From the NCBI GenBank assembly GCA_017963875.1, contig JAGCTA010000064.1:1-18074 (forward strand): a stretch of 18,074 nucleotides of DNA. The letters are read 5' to 3'. Positions 7,293-14,482 of the stretch are shown here, piece after piece (the stretch's first letter is position 1; each line of letters begins with the position of its first letter). The translations under genes were made by a program, and so were the position numbers. Source of the DNA: Victivallales bacterium. Its GTDB lineage: Bacteria; Verrucomicrobiota; Lentisphaeria; Oligosphaerales; Oligosphaeraceae. The notes below the pieces were generated by a model. It did not search any database. It saw only the letters and a list, made by a program, of their open reading frames with translations, and was not told the DNA's origin.

Positions 7293-8372
7293 ATGAACGA
7301 TGGTGGCAATAATTGCATAGGCGTCGGGCTGTCTGGTGGCGTGGACAGTGCGGCGGCATGTCTAAAACTGCTTGAAAGCGGGCACGAAGTCAAGGGCTTC
7401 ACCATGCTTTTGAGTCCTGATGGCGAAAAGACGGCCGAAAAAGGAGTCGCCGTCGCCAGGCTTCTAGGCATTCCCCATGTCGTCCTTGACATGCGTGAAG
7501 AATTCGAGCAACTGATACTTCGCAGATTTGTTGACGAGTATGCCATTGGTCTGACTCCCTCCCCCTGCGTCGTATGCAATTCATGTTTCAAATTCGGTGC
7601 GCTCTGGCACGCAATCGTATCCCATGGATGCAACGCCCTTGCCACAGGTCATTATGCACGCACGGCAATCATCGAAGGCTGCCAGGCACTGCTGCGCGGA
7701 ACAGACCGCAGAAAAGACCAGAGTTATTTTCTCGCCCAACTGACAGAAGAACAATTGTCACACGCGATTTTTCCGATTGGCGACTCCGAAAAAAAGCAGT
7801 TGAAGGAACGAATTCAGGCCATGGGGATTGTCCCCCGTTCCGAAAGCGAAAGCCAAGACCTGTGCTTTCTCCCCAAAGGGGATTTCGCTCAATTTGTCCT
7901 GAAACGACGCCCCGACTTGCAAAAGGACGGTGTTATTTTGGATACAACAGGCAAGATACTTGGACATCATCATGGTGCATTCCAATACACTGTGGGACAA
8001 CGCCGCGGCCTTGGGCTTGGCGGTGGACCGTGGTTCGTCGCGAGGACTGATACTGTCAACAACGTTGTCCATGTCGCACATGCAGAAGATCTATCCTGCT
8101 CTGAAATGACATTGCATGGCATGAATTGGCTTTTCAGGGAACCCGAACTGGGAGGCAGCATTGAAACCGCCGTCCAAATCCGTTATTTGATGACGCCCCG
8201 TCCCGCGACATTGACAAGGCTCGACAATGGTTTGGCGACAGTCCATTTCCATGAGCCAATCATGGCTGCGCCGCCTGGACAACTCGCCGTTGCATTCGAC
8301 GGCGAACGAGTCGTGGCATCGGGATGGATTTCACCATACGACGGCAACACCCCGAATGGAAAACGTGGCTAG
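7293..8372 (+). CDS. mnmA: tRNA-specific 2-thiouridylase MnmA
   Basis: A 359-residue enzyme that activates U34 of Lys, Glu and Gln tRNAs with ATP and inserts sulfur to form 2-thiouridine. The PP-loop SGGVDS sits at 14-19. The first catalytic Cys is 92 in TPSPCVVCN and the second is Cys191 in SQDLCFLPKGDF. ATGHYAR (117-123), GTDRRKDQSYFL and YTVGQRRGLGLGGG are also family signatures. The length is near that of E. coli MnmA (368). I chose ATG 7293 because an upstream in-frame ATG at 7191 would add 34 residues unlike the family; the ribosome binding site is weak. It runs directly into the PNP-like gene after 31 bases. It should act in the cytoplasm with a sulfur-relay or cysteine desulfurase partner that is not in the window. 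Confidence 0.95.
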   Translation: MNDGGNNCIGVGLSGGVDSAAACLKLLESGHEVKGFTMLLSPDGEKTAEKGVAVARLLGIPHVVLDMREEFEQLILRRFVDEYAIGLTPSPCVVCNSCFKFGALWHAIVSHGCNALATGHYARTAIIEGCQALLRGTDRRKDQSYFLAQLTEEQLSHAIFPIGDSEKKQLKERIQAMGIVPRSESESQDLCFLPKGDFAQFVLKRRPDLQKDGVILDTTGKILGHHHGAFQYTVGQRRGLGLGGGPWFVARTDTVNNVVHVAHAEDLSCSEMTLHGMNWLFREPELGGSIETAVQIRYLMTPRPATLTRLDNGLATVHFHEPIMAAPPGQLAVAFDGERVVASGWISPYDGNTPNGKRG

Positions 8373-8392
8373 GAACCGAGAATCGGAAAGGC

Positions 8393-8397
8393 AAGGA
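8393..8397 (+). promoter_or_regulatory. Ribosome binding site that fixes the PNP-like start
   Basis: AAGGA lies 6 bases before ATG 8404. It supports this start over in-frame ATGs at 8227 and 8356, which lie inside mnmA in another frame and encode sequence unrelated to the PNP fold. Confidence 0.75.
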
Positions 8398-8403
8398 ATC
8401 TGC

Positions 8404-9360
8404 ATGGACTATCAGGAATTCATTGAAGCCCTTGAAATTGGAGGGGAAGTCATTCAGCGGTCATTTGACAATTGGCAGACACCCGTTTTCTTCTTCCAGT
8501 TCAGCGCTGGTTTCGAACTCGACAATCTTTTTGACGAATCCCCCCAGGCCCTTGAAATGTGCACTCTGCCGATGATGCCGCCATTCCATACTCCTGACCG
8601 CCACCAGCCCATTCTGCTATACGGGACTTCAGACGGATATCCAATCCTCGTCGCTTCTGGCCATCGGCATCTGTTCGAGGGCCTTGGAGTCGCCCCATGC
8701 ATCCTGCCGACATGCCTTGCGTGGAAACTGGGCATATCACGATGCACATACATTGACCCAGTGCTCAGCCTGATTCCTGAATTGAAAACAGGGACATGGA
8801 CATTGCTGACGGACTTCATCAACGGTCATCACCTGTCCCCACTCGATGGTCTGTTCCCGTTGCTGGAAGTACCATTCCCCGACATGACGCACGCATTGTC
8901 TCAACGACTGAATTCCGAACTTGTGAACGCTCTGTCTCGAGTTGCCGTCTCCCCGAGGCTGTGTATTTATGAAGCGCTGCCTGGCTCGCATTTCTGCACA
9001 CCCGCCGAAGCCCAGATGGCTCGTGCTGGGCATGCGGAACTCGTCGGACATGACATGGTCATGGAAATCATAACGGCGCATGCGCTTGGCTGCCAAGTCG
9101 CCGCCTTGGGGCTTGTTGCCGAAATGGCACCAGCCGCAGGCACACGCCCCCTGCAACGCTCAACCATGCTTGAAAACTGCCGCTTCTGCTCAGAACCACT
9201 CCTGCGAGGACTTCGGATGGCAATTTCTGAAATCGCAGACGCACCATCGCTTCCCAACAGCCCGATGCTGCCAGAAGCCACCGCCGATGAAGCGCTCTTC
9301 AGTGACTTCAAACGCCCATCAGGAAAGGAACCGACTCTTAAGCGCTTCCTAAAACACTGA
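8404..9360 (+). CDS. Purine nucleoside phosphorylase-like protein with altered active site
   Basis: A 318-residue protein whose order of motifs follows the trimeric PNP/MTAP family (human PNP has 289). GHRHLFEG (86-93) matches GRxHxYEG; TDFINGHHLSPLDGL (136-150) matches the DHIN...NPL region; AEAQMARAGHAELVG (201-215) matches AExxxxxxxGADxVG. The residues that make catalysis are largely changed: the phosphate-binding Arg is His87, the NAAG loop is DPVL (118-121), the base-binding Glu is Cys198, the Met-Ser of GMST is His216-Asp217, and the purine-binding Asn is Glu240. The N-terminal GSGLG phosphate loop reads SAGFE (34-38). His89 and Glu92 remain. It may bind another ligand, or be a regulatory or dead homologue. 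It lies 31 bases after mnmA and is probably cotranscribed. The family assignment is from remembered motifs, not from a search. Confidence 0.78.
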   Translation: MDYQEFIEALEIGGEVIQRSFDNWQTPVFFFQFSAGFELDNLFDESPQALEMCTLPMMPPFHTPDRHQPILLYGTSDGYPILVASGHRHLFEGLGVAPCILPTCLAWKLGISRCTYIDPVLSLIPELKTGTWTLLTDFINGHHLSPLDGLFPLLEVPFPDMTHALSQRLNSELVNALSRVAVSPRLCIYEALPGSHFCTPAEAQMARAGHAELVGHDMVMEIITAHALGCQVAALGLVAEMAPAAGTRPLQRSTMLENCRFCSEPLLRGLRMAISEIADAPSLPNSPMLPEATADEALFSDFKRPSGKEPTLKRFLKH

Positions 9361-9381
9361 TTTCCAATATATTTAAAACAT

Positions 9382-10809
9382 TCAGTTACCTTTGATAAGA
9401 TCATCCAACGTAATCTCTCGATTGACAACACCCCTCAAATTGCCGCCTGCAACGCCAAATGTCGTAATCAGCACGAGTTGAATGGTCTTATGCTTTGCGC
9501 AGACCGCACGCACGGCAAGCATGCGATTGCGCAATTTGAGTTCCTCCTCCTGACTAAAAACATAACTACCTTCTGTAAATTTTGCCTCGCAGAGGGAAAT
9601 GGTATTGTCCTTCCTGTCAATCATCAGATCAATCTGTGCATCGACATTCTTCTCTGTATGTGTACGATATGCGTATTCCTCGCTTGCCACGCCTTGAATG
9701 CCAAGTGCCTGTTTGAGTTGATCAATATGACAAAGAACCAGAAGTTCAAATGTAAGGCCCGCCCAGGAATAGAATTTTGATGTGCCCTGAATTGACTGCC
9801 AGTAATCTGAACTGTTCTGATGCTTGTCTTTCAGAAAATGAAGATAAAACAATGTGAAGAAGTCCACTAGTTGATAAACGCATGTCCTACGTCCGTTCCC
9901 AATCATGGAATACTGACGTATGAAGCCACAGTGTTCAAGATTATCCAATATCGTGCTGAAACTACCGCCTGATTTGAAACCGCAAACATCCTGGATTTCT
10001 TTCCTCGTCAAACCATCCCTGCGCCTTCCGAGTGCCTCCACAACCTTGATATAATCCTGCGAGTTTTTGAACAACGCGGCATAAAGATTGTTGAACTCAT
10101 AGTGAAGTTCGCCGTTTCGATCAAAAACAAGAGAATCGATATTCTGCGAAAGGCTGGAGGTTCCTTCAATGAGATTCAGATAGTACGGAATACCGCCAAA
10201 AATCATATAACATACTGCTAGTTCGTATGATGATAGAATTATATGCCGATTGAGAAGAAACAACTGCGACTCAGCCAATGAAAATGGTCGCAGATAGATT
10301 TGCCTCGTCAGTCTGTTGTGAAGCCCACCATGATTATTTATTAGATTGTTTGTTATCCATGAAGTAGCAGAACCACAGACTACAAGTATTATATCGTGCC
10401 TGCCCGCCGCCCAGCCGTTCCAAAACCCCTCAAGCGCAGAGATGAAATTCGATTTCGGCGTATCCATCCAGGGCAATTCATCAAAAAATATGAGTTTTCT
10501 CTTTTTTCTACTGTTCATAACATATTTAATCAGCGCCTCAAAAGCCTCCTGCCAGTTTTTGAACCTCTGCGGCTGAACACCTCCAAAACGCTGGAATGCA
10601 TTGCGAAAATTCTCAAGTTGTTGAATTGTATTGCGGTTCGCCAGCCCTGATACCTCAAAAATAAATTGCCCATCAAAACACTCGTGAACCAAAAATGTCT
10701 TGCCGACACGACAACGACCATATACAGCGACAAACTCCGATGAGTCAGAACGATACAATGTCTCCAATATCCGCTGCTCTTTTATTCTTCCGATTATTCG
10801 CTGTTTCAT
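9382..10809 (-). CDS. AAA/STAND-type P-loop ATPase with nuclease-like C-terminus (ATPase_2 + DUF234)
   Basis: A 475-residue protein. Walker A is GRCRVGKT (31-38), Walker B is KLIFFDE (105-111), and VVCGSATSW (143-151) fits the sensor strand of the archaeal-type ATPase_2 family. A winged-helix-like segment lies around 255-310 (DGLTRKEIQDVCGFKSGG). The tail carries a PD-(D/E)xK-like set: Glu355, Asp394 in QIDLMID, and Glu408-x-Lys410 in LCEAKF. Such ATPases are widespread, often in several copies per genome, and their role is unknown; some may belong to mobile or defence-like loci. Most family members read GRRRVGKT, so Cys33 is a small departure. The gene and its upstream region look AT-richer than the flanks, which suggests later arrival. 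It converges on the PNP-like gene with 21 bases between stops. Confidence 0.85.
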   Translation of the reverse strand: MKQRIIGRIKEQRILETLYRSDSSEFVAVYGRCRVGKTFLVHECFDGQFIFEVSGLANRNTIQQLENFRNAFQRFGGVQPQRFKNWQEAFEALIKYVMNSRKKRKLIFFDELPWMDTPKSNFISALEGFWNGWAAGRHDIILVVCGSATSWITNNLINNHGGLHNRLTRQIYLRPFSLAESQLFLLNRHIILSSYELAVCYMIFGGIPYYLNLIEGTSSLSQNIDSLVFDRNGELHYEFNNLYAALFKNSQDYIKVVEALGRRRDGLTRKEIQDVCGFKSGGSFSTILDNLEHCGFIRQYSMIGNGRRTCVYQLVDFFTLFYLHFLKDKHQNSSDYWQSIQGTSKFYSWAGLTFELLVLCHIDQLKQALGIQGVASEEYAYRTHTEKNVDAQIDLMIDRKDNTISLCEAKFTEGSYVFSQEEELKLRNRMLAVRAVCAKHKTIQLVLITTFGVAGGNLRGVVNREITLDDLIKGN

Positions 10810-10827
10810 GATCGTTTCATCAAGTTC

Positions 10828-10860
10828 ATTTACAATTTACAAAAAATGTAACTATTTACA
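10828..10860. repeat. Three ATTTACA repeats before the ATPase gene
   Basis: ATTTACA occurs at 10828-10834, 10835-10841 and 10854-10860. An inverted TGTAA at 10847-10851 pairs with TTACA at 10837-10841. The set lies between the proposed promoter and the ATG at 10809, a place suited to a repressor or autoregulator. It is AT-rich, so chance clustering cannot be excluded. Confidence 0.4.
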
Positions 10861-10864
10861 TACA

Positions 10865-10894
10865 ATAATATAAAATCATAAATTATCCAATCAA
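10865..10894 (-). promoter_or_regulatory. Possible promoter of the ATPase gene
   Basis: The minus strand reads TTGATT (10894-10889), 18 bases, then TATTAT (10870-10865). The -10 matches consensus at five of six positions and the -35 at four. The AT-rich setting makes chance matches likely. Confidence 0.4.
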
Positions 10895-10909
10895 AGACAT
10901 CAAGATAGC

Positions 10910-10944
10910 AAGCCAAAATCACGTTTTTTTGTTGATTTTGGCTT
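10910..10944. repeat. Perfect 12-bp inverted repeat with T-rich loop
   Basis: AAGCCAAAATCA (10910-10921) and TGATTTTGGCTT (10933-10944) are exact complements around an 11-base loop containing seven T. The T-run is in the loop and not after the stem, so this is not an ordinary terminator. It may be a protein-binding site, a hairpin in a small RNA, or the trace of an insertion. Confidence 0.6.
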
Positions 10945-11140
10945 ATTATCCAAGAGGACAAGAGCCTTCCGCCCCCCTTTGAACAGACGAAATGGCAGAG
11001 TTGTCTCTCACATTTTGATCTATAAAAAAACTCAATGGAATCCTCTTGCCTTCTTTTTTGTGTCTGCTGATTTCATGATGGTCACTTGAAAAAAAACATT
11101 TTTTCATTTGCATTGTCTTAGAATCCATGTAATTTAATGG

Positions 11141-11239
11141 ATGGTGGTTTCACAACCGTACTCTGAACACCATTGCATTCGGGATCTATATGATCTTATC
11201 TTTACTCTTATAGCAGAGTGAACCAGTTGAAACCACCAT
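11141..11239. repeat. Nested inverted repeat: possible structured RNA or small terminal-repeat element
   Basis: ATGGTGGTTTCA (11141-11152) is the exact complement of TGAAACCACCAT (11228-11239). Inside, ACTCTG (11160-11165) complements CAGAGT (11214-11219). A further small palindromic segment, GATC-TATAT-GATC, is near the apex. The whole is about 99 bases and could fold as one long rod, like a non-coding RNA, or could be a miniature element with 12-bp terminal repeats. No target-site duplication is seen, and it matches no RNA family I recognise. Confidence 0.45.
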
Positions 11240-11309
11240 TTTTTATGCCTTGCTCCCAACAGGGAAAATCATAACTGCAAAGCACAAAGTGCTTGCACTC
11301 AAAACAATC

Positions 11310-11343
11310 AAAGCGGATCACAGTCTTAACCGTGACCCGCTTT
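11310..11343 (-). terminator. Intrinsic terminator of the lipoprotein-PpiC operon
   Basis: The arms AAAGCGG (11310-11316) and CCGCTTT (11337-11343) pair, then after one mismatch TCAC pairs with GTGA, around a 10-base loop. On the minus strand the stem ends in CGCTTT and continues GATTGTTTT, a broken T-tract, about 30 bases past the ppiC stop. On the plus strand it ends in five T, so it could work in both directions. Confidence 0.75.
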
Positions 11344-11374
11344 TTGATGTTAAGGAAAGCCTAGGGATGCAGGA

Positions 11375-12472
11375 TTATTTCACTTCATAGACCTTGACTT
11401 GGAAATCCTTTTTAATCTGTTCTATAAGGCTGGGGATGCGTTTTTGCATGCCCTCATTCTTCAGCGCCTGGCGAATTTGCCCATCGACATCCTCCAGTTT
11501 GCGTTCATTAACTTCCGACGCGCGGATAAGATGATATCCAAACTGCGTTTTGACTGGCTCGCCCGTCGTTTCGCCTGGCTTCAATTTGTTAAATGCCTCA
11601 GTGAATTCAGGCACCATTTGCCCCTGCGGCATTTTCTGTTCGGGGTCATAATCCTGAAGTTTCCCATTCGCGTTTTTACCCGACGGGCAATCGGAGAATT
11701 CGCGTGCCAAGTCCTCGAAACTTGCTCCGCCCTTGAGTTTGCCATGGATTTCATTGATTTTCTTCAACGCGGCCTCCTCCTGTTCGGGAGTGGCTGCGGC
11801 ACGAGGGTCTTGGGGATTAAAAGCAGCAAGGATATGAGAGCACGTATAGTATTTTTTGTTTTCAGGATGTGCATCATAATATGCCTTTACAGCTGCGTCA
11901 TCAATAGTCTTGGTCACTTCATCTTCAATGGACTGGACATACGCCTGAACCGCCTGGTTCGGAGCGATTTTCTCAATCAGTTCATCTTCCGTCGCCACAC
12001 CTTGGTGTTGTAGGAACTGCTTGAACTGTTCCTCATTGTCTTTGAGTTGCTTATGCTTGAACTCAGCCACATCCTGACGAAGTTTGGCGATATCTGGCTT
12101 GAAGCCCTTCCGCGCCGCCTCCAACGGCATGACTTTCTGCATGATGAGTTGCTCGCCCATCCGCGGAACAATCTGCTTGACCATCTCTGGCTTGACATCC
12201 GCTCCCTGCGCTGCTGCCATATCCAATTCCGCCTTCAGCCCCTTCTTGAGGGACGCGGTATCGACTTTGACAACTTTCCCATTATCCGTGTATTCACCAA
12301 CGTATTCTGGAATCAATGCAAGCAGTTCCTCTGGATTGAATTTGGGTTTGGCGGCTTCCGCCTGTTTATCCGCATCTGCTTTCTTTGGTTCAGGCTTTGC
12401 ATCGTCTGAAAAGGCAATTGAACACGCAATGGACGCCGCGCAAGCAATCGTGAAAATTTTTCTGAAAGACAT
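11375..12472 (-). CDS. Secreted peptidyl-prolyl cis-trans isomerase (PpiC/SurA-like parvulin)
   Basis: A 365-residue exported folding helper. A signal peptide covers about residues 1-22 (SFRK, hydrophobic core, AFS-DDA). A charged Lys/Ala/Glu linker follows, then a helical SurA/PrsA-like chaperone domain (about 45-200). The parvulin domain runs from 209 to 318, starting TCSHILAAF and ending TQFGYHLIRASEV, with GGASFEDLAREFSDCPSG in the middle. It should assist folding of envelope proteins in the periplasm. The start has AAAGGAAA a few bases upstream. It follows the lipoprotein gene by 27 bases, so the pair is probably one transcript ended by the terminator at 11310-11343. Whether it serves general outer-membrane protein folding (SurA) or a special client is not visible. 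Confidence 0.9.
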   Translation of the reverse strand: MSFRKIFTIACAASIACSIAFSDDAKPEPKKADADKQAEAAKPKFNPEELLALIPEYVGEYTDNGKVVKVDTASLKKGLKAELDMAAAQGADVKPEMVKQIVPRMGEQLIMQKVMPLEAARKGFKPDIAKLRQDVAEFKHKQLKDNEEQFKQFLQHQGVATEDELIEKIAPNQAVQAYVQSIEDEVTKTIDDAAVKAYYDAHPENKKYYTCSHILAAFNPQDPRAAATPEQEEAALKKINEIHGKLKGGASFEDLAREFSDCPSGKNANGKLQDYDPEQKMPQGQMVPEFTEAFNKLKPGETTGEPVKTQFGYHLIRASEVNERKLEDVDGQIRQALKNEGMQKRIPSLIEQIKKDFQVKVYEVK

Positions 12473-12499
12473 TTTGTTTTCCTTTTTGTTTTGTTTGGT

Positions 12500-13663
12500 T
12501 TATTTGATCGTTGCAGAATGCAATTGTCCGACTTGTTTCAACCTGGCCAGGAGTTCCGTCACCCCAGGGCAAGGAGACCGCCAACACCACGCATTGTAAT
12601 GTGCTTTGGAAAGAATATTGTTTTCCATGAATTCCCTGACGATAGTCTGGCTTGGGATGCAACCAGGGTAGTCGCGGGATAACGCCGCCATGAAATCCAT
12701 GGGCGCAGAAGCAGTTAATTTGTTTTTTGTCGCAAGCCAATGACCAGAAGGTGACTTTGGTGCATTTTTACCAATGAAAGCCAAAATCTGATTTTGTGTC
12801 GGCTTATCAAGGCTTTCCCACTTGTCAAGCGCCGCAATCTCCAGGCACACTTTCATGTCATCCGACGTCCTTCCAACGCCCTCGCACAGTTTTTTTGCAT
12901 CCTTTGCAGTCTTCATCGCGAGTGCCCTGGTCAGGAAATTGCCTGGCTGTGCAGCGGCGAGTTTTCTGCAAGCGTCATGCGCTTTTGTGATTCCCGTGCC
13001 AGAAATCAGTGCTATTTCCAGAGTTGCAGCCGTATTCATGACTGCTGCGTGTGCTTCGTTTTTCTGTAGATTCGCAAGTATCTCATCTTGTTGTTTTCTA
13101 AAGGAAAGAAACGTCTGCGATTGTGAAAGTATTGGTTCATAGACATCAAGATTGCGAAGATTTTGTCGAAGCGACTCTGCAGAAGTCCATGGCATTCTTG
13201 AAACAAAAATCCGCAGTTGATCCAATGCGTTTTTGATTTGCGAATACTCAAGGAGTTCAGGACTCACACGCCCCCGCACCTCAATCTCTCGCAACATCTG
13301 TTCGAGTTGGTTGAGGCTTGTGTCATTGAGCAATGAATTCGCCTTTTCAATCAACTGTCGCTTTTGTTCCTGACGAAAAGCAACCGTAGCAAACTTGTCT
13401 GTCGGGAATTCTTCCGCCATCTGCTTCAGTGCCTCATAAGTCTTCCCTGAATCCTGTTCCTGCATGGCCTCACATGAGGCAAACAGCAATTCTGAACGTC
13501 TGGAATCATATTCAGGCGCAGACTGCTGTTTTTTTCTGCAGGCGGCAAAGAAGAACACCGCACAAAGCAAAAAGAAGATGATGAAAATTCTCTGTTTCAA
13601 CTGGCAATCTTGACTTTTGTCAATTAAGGTAATAAAAGGAAATGACTTTTTTATAACATACAC
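12500..13663 (-). CDS. Predicted lipoprotein of unknown function, partner of the PpiC gene
   Basis: A 387-residue protein I do not recognise. A long hydrophobic run (RIFIIFFLLCAVFFFAAC) ends in a lipoprotein-type FAAC with Cys42, followed by a charged start RKKQQ. The mature part is mostly alpha-helical with repeated amphipathic stretches, as in TPR-like or coiled proteins, but no clear motif is seen. The start is uncertain. ATG 13663 has AAAAGG just upstream but gives a 25-residue pre-signal segment. A TTG at 13600 would give the textbook signal LKQRIFIIF and leave room for a promoter, yet lacks a good ribosome binding site. It lies 24 bases from the divergent rph start and is followed by ppiC after 27 bases, suggesting an envelope role. 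Confidence 0.75.
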   Translation of the reverse strand: MYVIKKSFPFITLIDKSQDCQLKQRIFIIFFLLCAVFFFAACRKKQQSAPEYDSRRSELLFASCEAMQEQDSGKTYEALKQMAEEFPTDKFATVAFRQEQKRQLIEKANSLLNDTSLNQLEQMLREIEVRGRVSPELLEYSQIKNALDQLRIFVSRMPWTSAESLRQNLRNLDVYEPILSQSQTFLSFRKQQDEILANLQKNEAHAAVMNTAATLEIALISGTGITKAHDACRKLAAAQPGNFLTRALAMKTAKDAKKLCEGVGRTSDDMKVCLEIAALDKWESLDKPTQNQILAFIGKNAPKSPSGHWLATKNKLTASAPMDFMAALSRDYPGCIPSQTIVREFMENNILSKAHYNAWCWRSPCPGVTELLARLKQVGQLHSATIK

Positions 13664-13687
13664 ACCTTTTCAAAAAGATAAAACAAG

Positions 13688-14413
13688 ATGGAACGTATAG
13701 ACAACAGAAAATTTGATGAGTTGCGTGAATTGGAAATAATTACTGGCTTCCAGCGGCATCCTGCGGGCTCAGTGCTTGTCCGTTTTGGAAACACGCGCGT
13801 CATTTGCGCCGTCAGCGTTGAGGAGGGAGTCCCCCGCTGGATGAAGGAACAGGAGGTCGAAGGTGGCTGGATAACGGGTGAATACCAGATGCTTCCGTCG
13901 GCGACCGCACAACGCACAGAACGTGAAGTCACTCGTGGAAAACTCTCTGGACGTTCAGCGGAAATCCAGCGACTGGTCGGCAGAAGCCTCAGGGCAGCCG
14001 TCGATCTCTCTAAACTACCAGGCTTGACACTTCATGTTGACTGCGATGTCATCGATGCAGATGGTGGAACTCGCTGCGCGTCCATCACTGGTGCCAGCGT
14101 GGCATTGCAGATCGCAGCGAAAAAACTGCTGGCAGATGGAAAAATCACCGAATGGCCGCTGCTTTCCCCCGTCGCTGCTGTCAGTGTTGGAATTGTCGAA
14201 GGCGTTCCCATGCTTGACTTGTGCTATGTGGAAGACTCTGCGGCGGAAGTTGACATGAATGTCATCATGAATGGCGAGGGGCGTTTCGTGGAAATTCAGG
14301 GAACTGGGGAAGAGGCGACATTCAGCGAGGCGGAACTCTCCACATTGCTAGGCCTTGCTCGCAAAGGACTCAATGAAATTTTTGCAGCGCAGAAAGCCGC
14401 GTTGCAAGTATAA
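13688..14413 (+). CDS. rph: Ribonuclease PH
   Basis: A 241-residue phosphate-dependent 3'-5' exoribonuclease that trims the 3' ends of tRNA precursors. The family motifs are all visible: GGWITGEYQMLPSAT (59-73), RTERE (76-80), GRSLRAAVDL (98-107), DCDVIDADGGTRCASITGA (118-136, with phosphate-binding Thr128-Arg129) and DLCYVEDSAAEVDMNV (177-192, with the metal-binding Asp pair 183/189), then EIQGTGEEATFS. The length is normal (E. coli 238). No strong ribosome binding site precedes the ATG. It is divergent from the lipoprotein gene with a gap of only 24 bases, so one of the two promoters probably lies in coding DNA unless the lipoprotein starts at 13600. Confidence 0.97.
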   Translation: MERIDNRKFDELRELEIITGFQRHPAGSVLVRFGNTRVICAVSVEEGVPRWMKEQEVEGGWITGEYQMLPSATAQRTEREVTRGKLSGRSAEIQRLVGRSLRAAVDLSKLPGLTLHVDCDVIDADGGTRCASITGASVALQIAAKKLLADGKITEWPLLSPVAAVSVGIVEGVPMLDLCYVEDSAAEVDMNVIMNGEGRFVEIQGTGEEATFSEAELSTLLGLARKGLNEIFAAQKAALQV

Positions 14414-14482
14414 TGCCAGCCTTTGCTTTTTGTCTCAATTCGTTTAAGTATATCAAGCGTTTTCAACATAAAAGGAAGAAAC

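Larger units (their letters stand above)
10810..11374. other. 565-bp AT-rich non-coding region
   Basis: I see no convincing gene here. It holds a possible promoter and repeats for the ATPase gene, two inverted repeats with 12-bp perfect arms, and the terminator of the PpiC operon. A 60-codon open frame on the minus strand (10946-11128) has no ribosome binding site and no family likeness. Confidence 0.7.

Noticed and set aside
8227..8403. Longer N-terminus for the PNP-like protein
   Set aside because: The extra 59 residues overlap mnmA in another frame and look unlike the PNP fold; AAGGA before ATG 8404 fixes the start.
11088..11105. A-run followed by T-run resembling a hairpin
   Set aside because: It is a low-complexity A/T match with a single C in the middle, likely by chance in AT-rich DNA.
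10946..11128. 60-codon open frame on the minus strand in the large intergenic region
   Set aside because: It has no ribosome binding site, no recognisable motif, and its start overlaps a small inverted repeat; it is more likely chance.
11399..13142. Several plus-strand open frames of 90-204 codons
   Set aside because: All lie antisense to the ppiC and lipoprotein genes, lack ribosome binding sites and show no family motifs.
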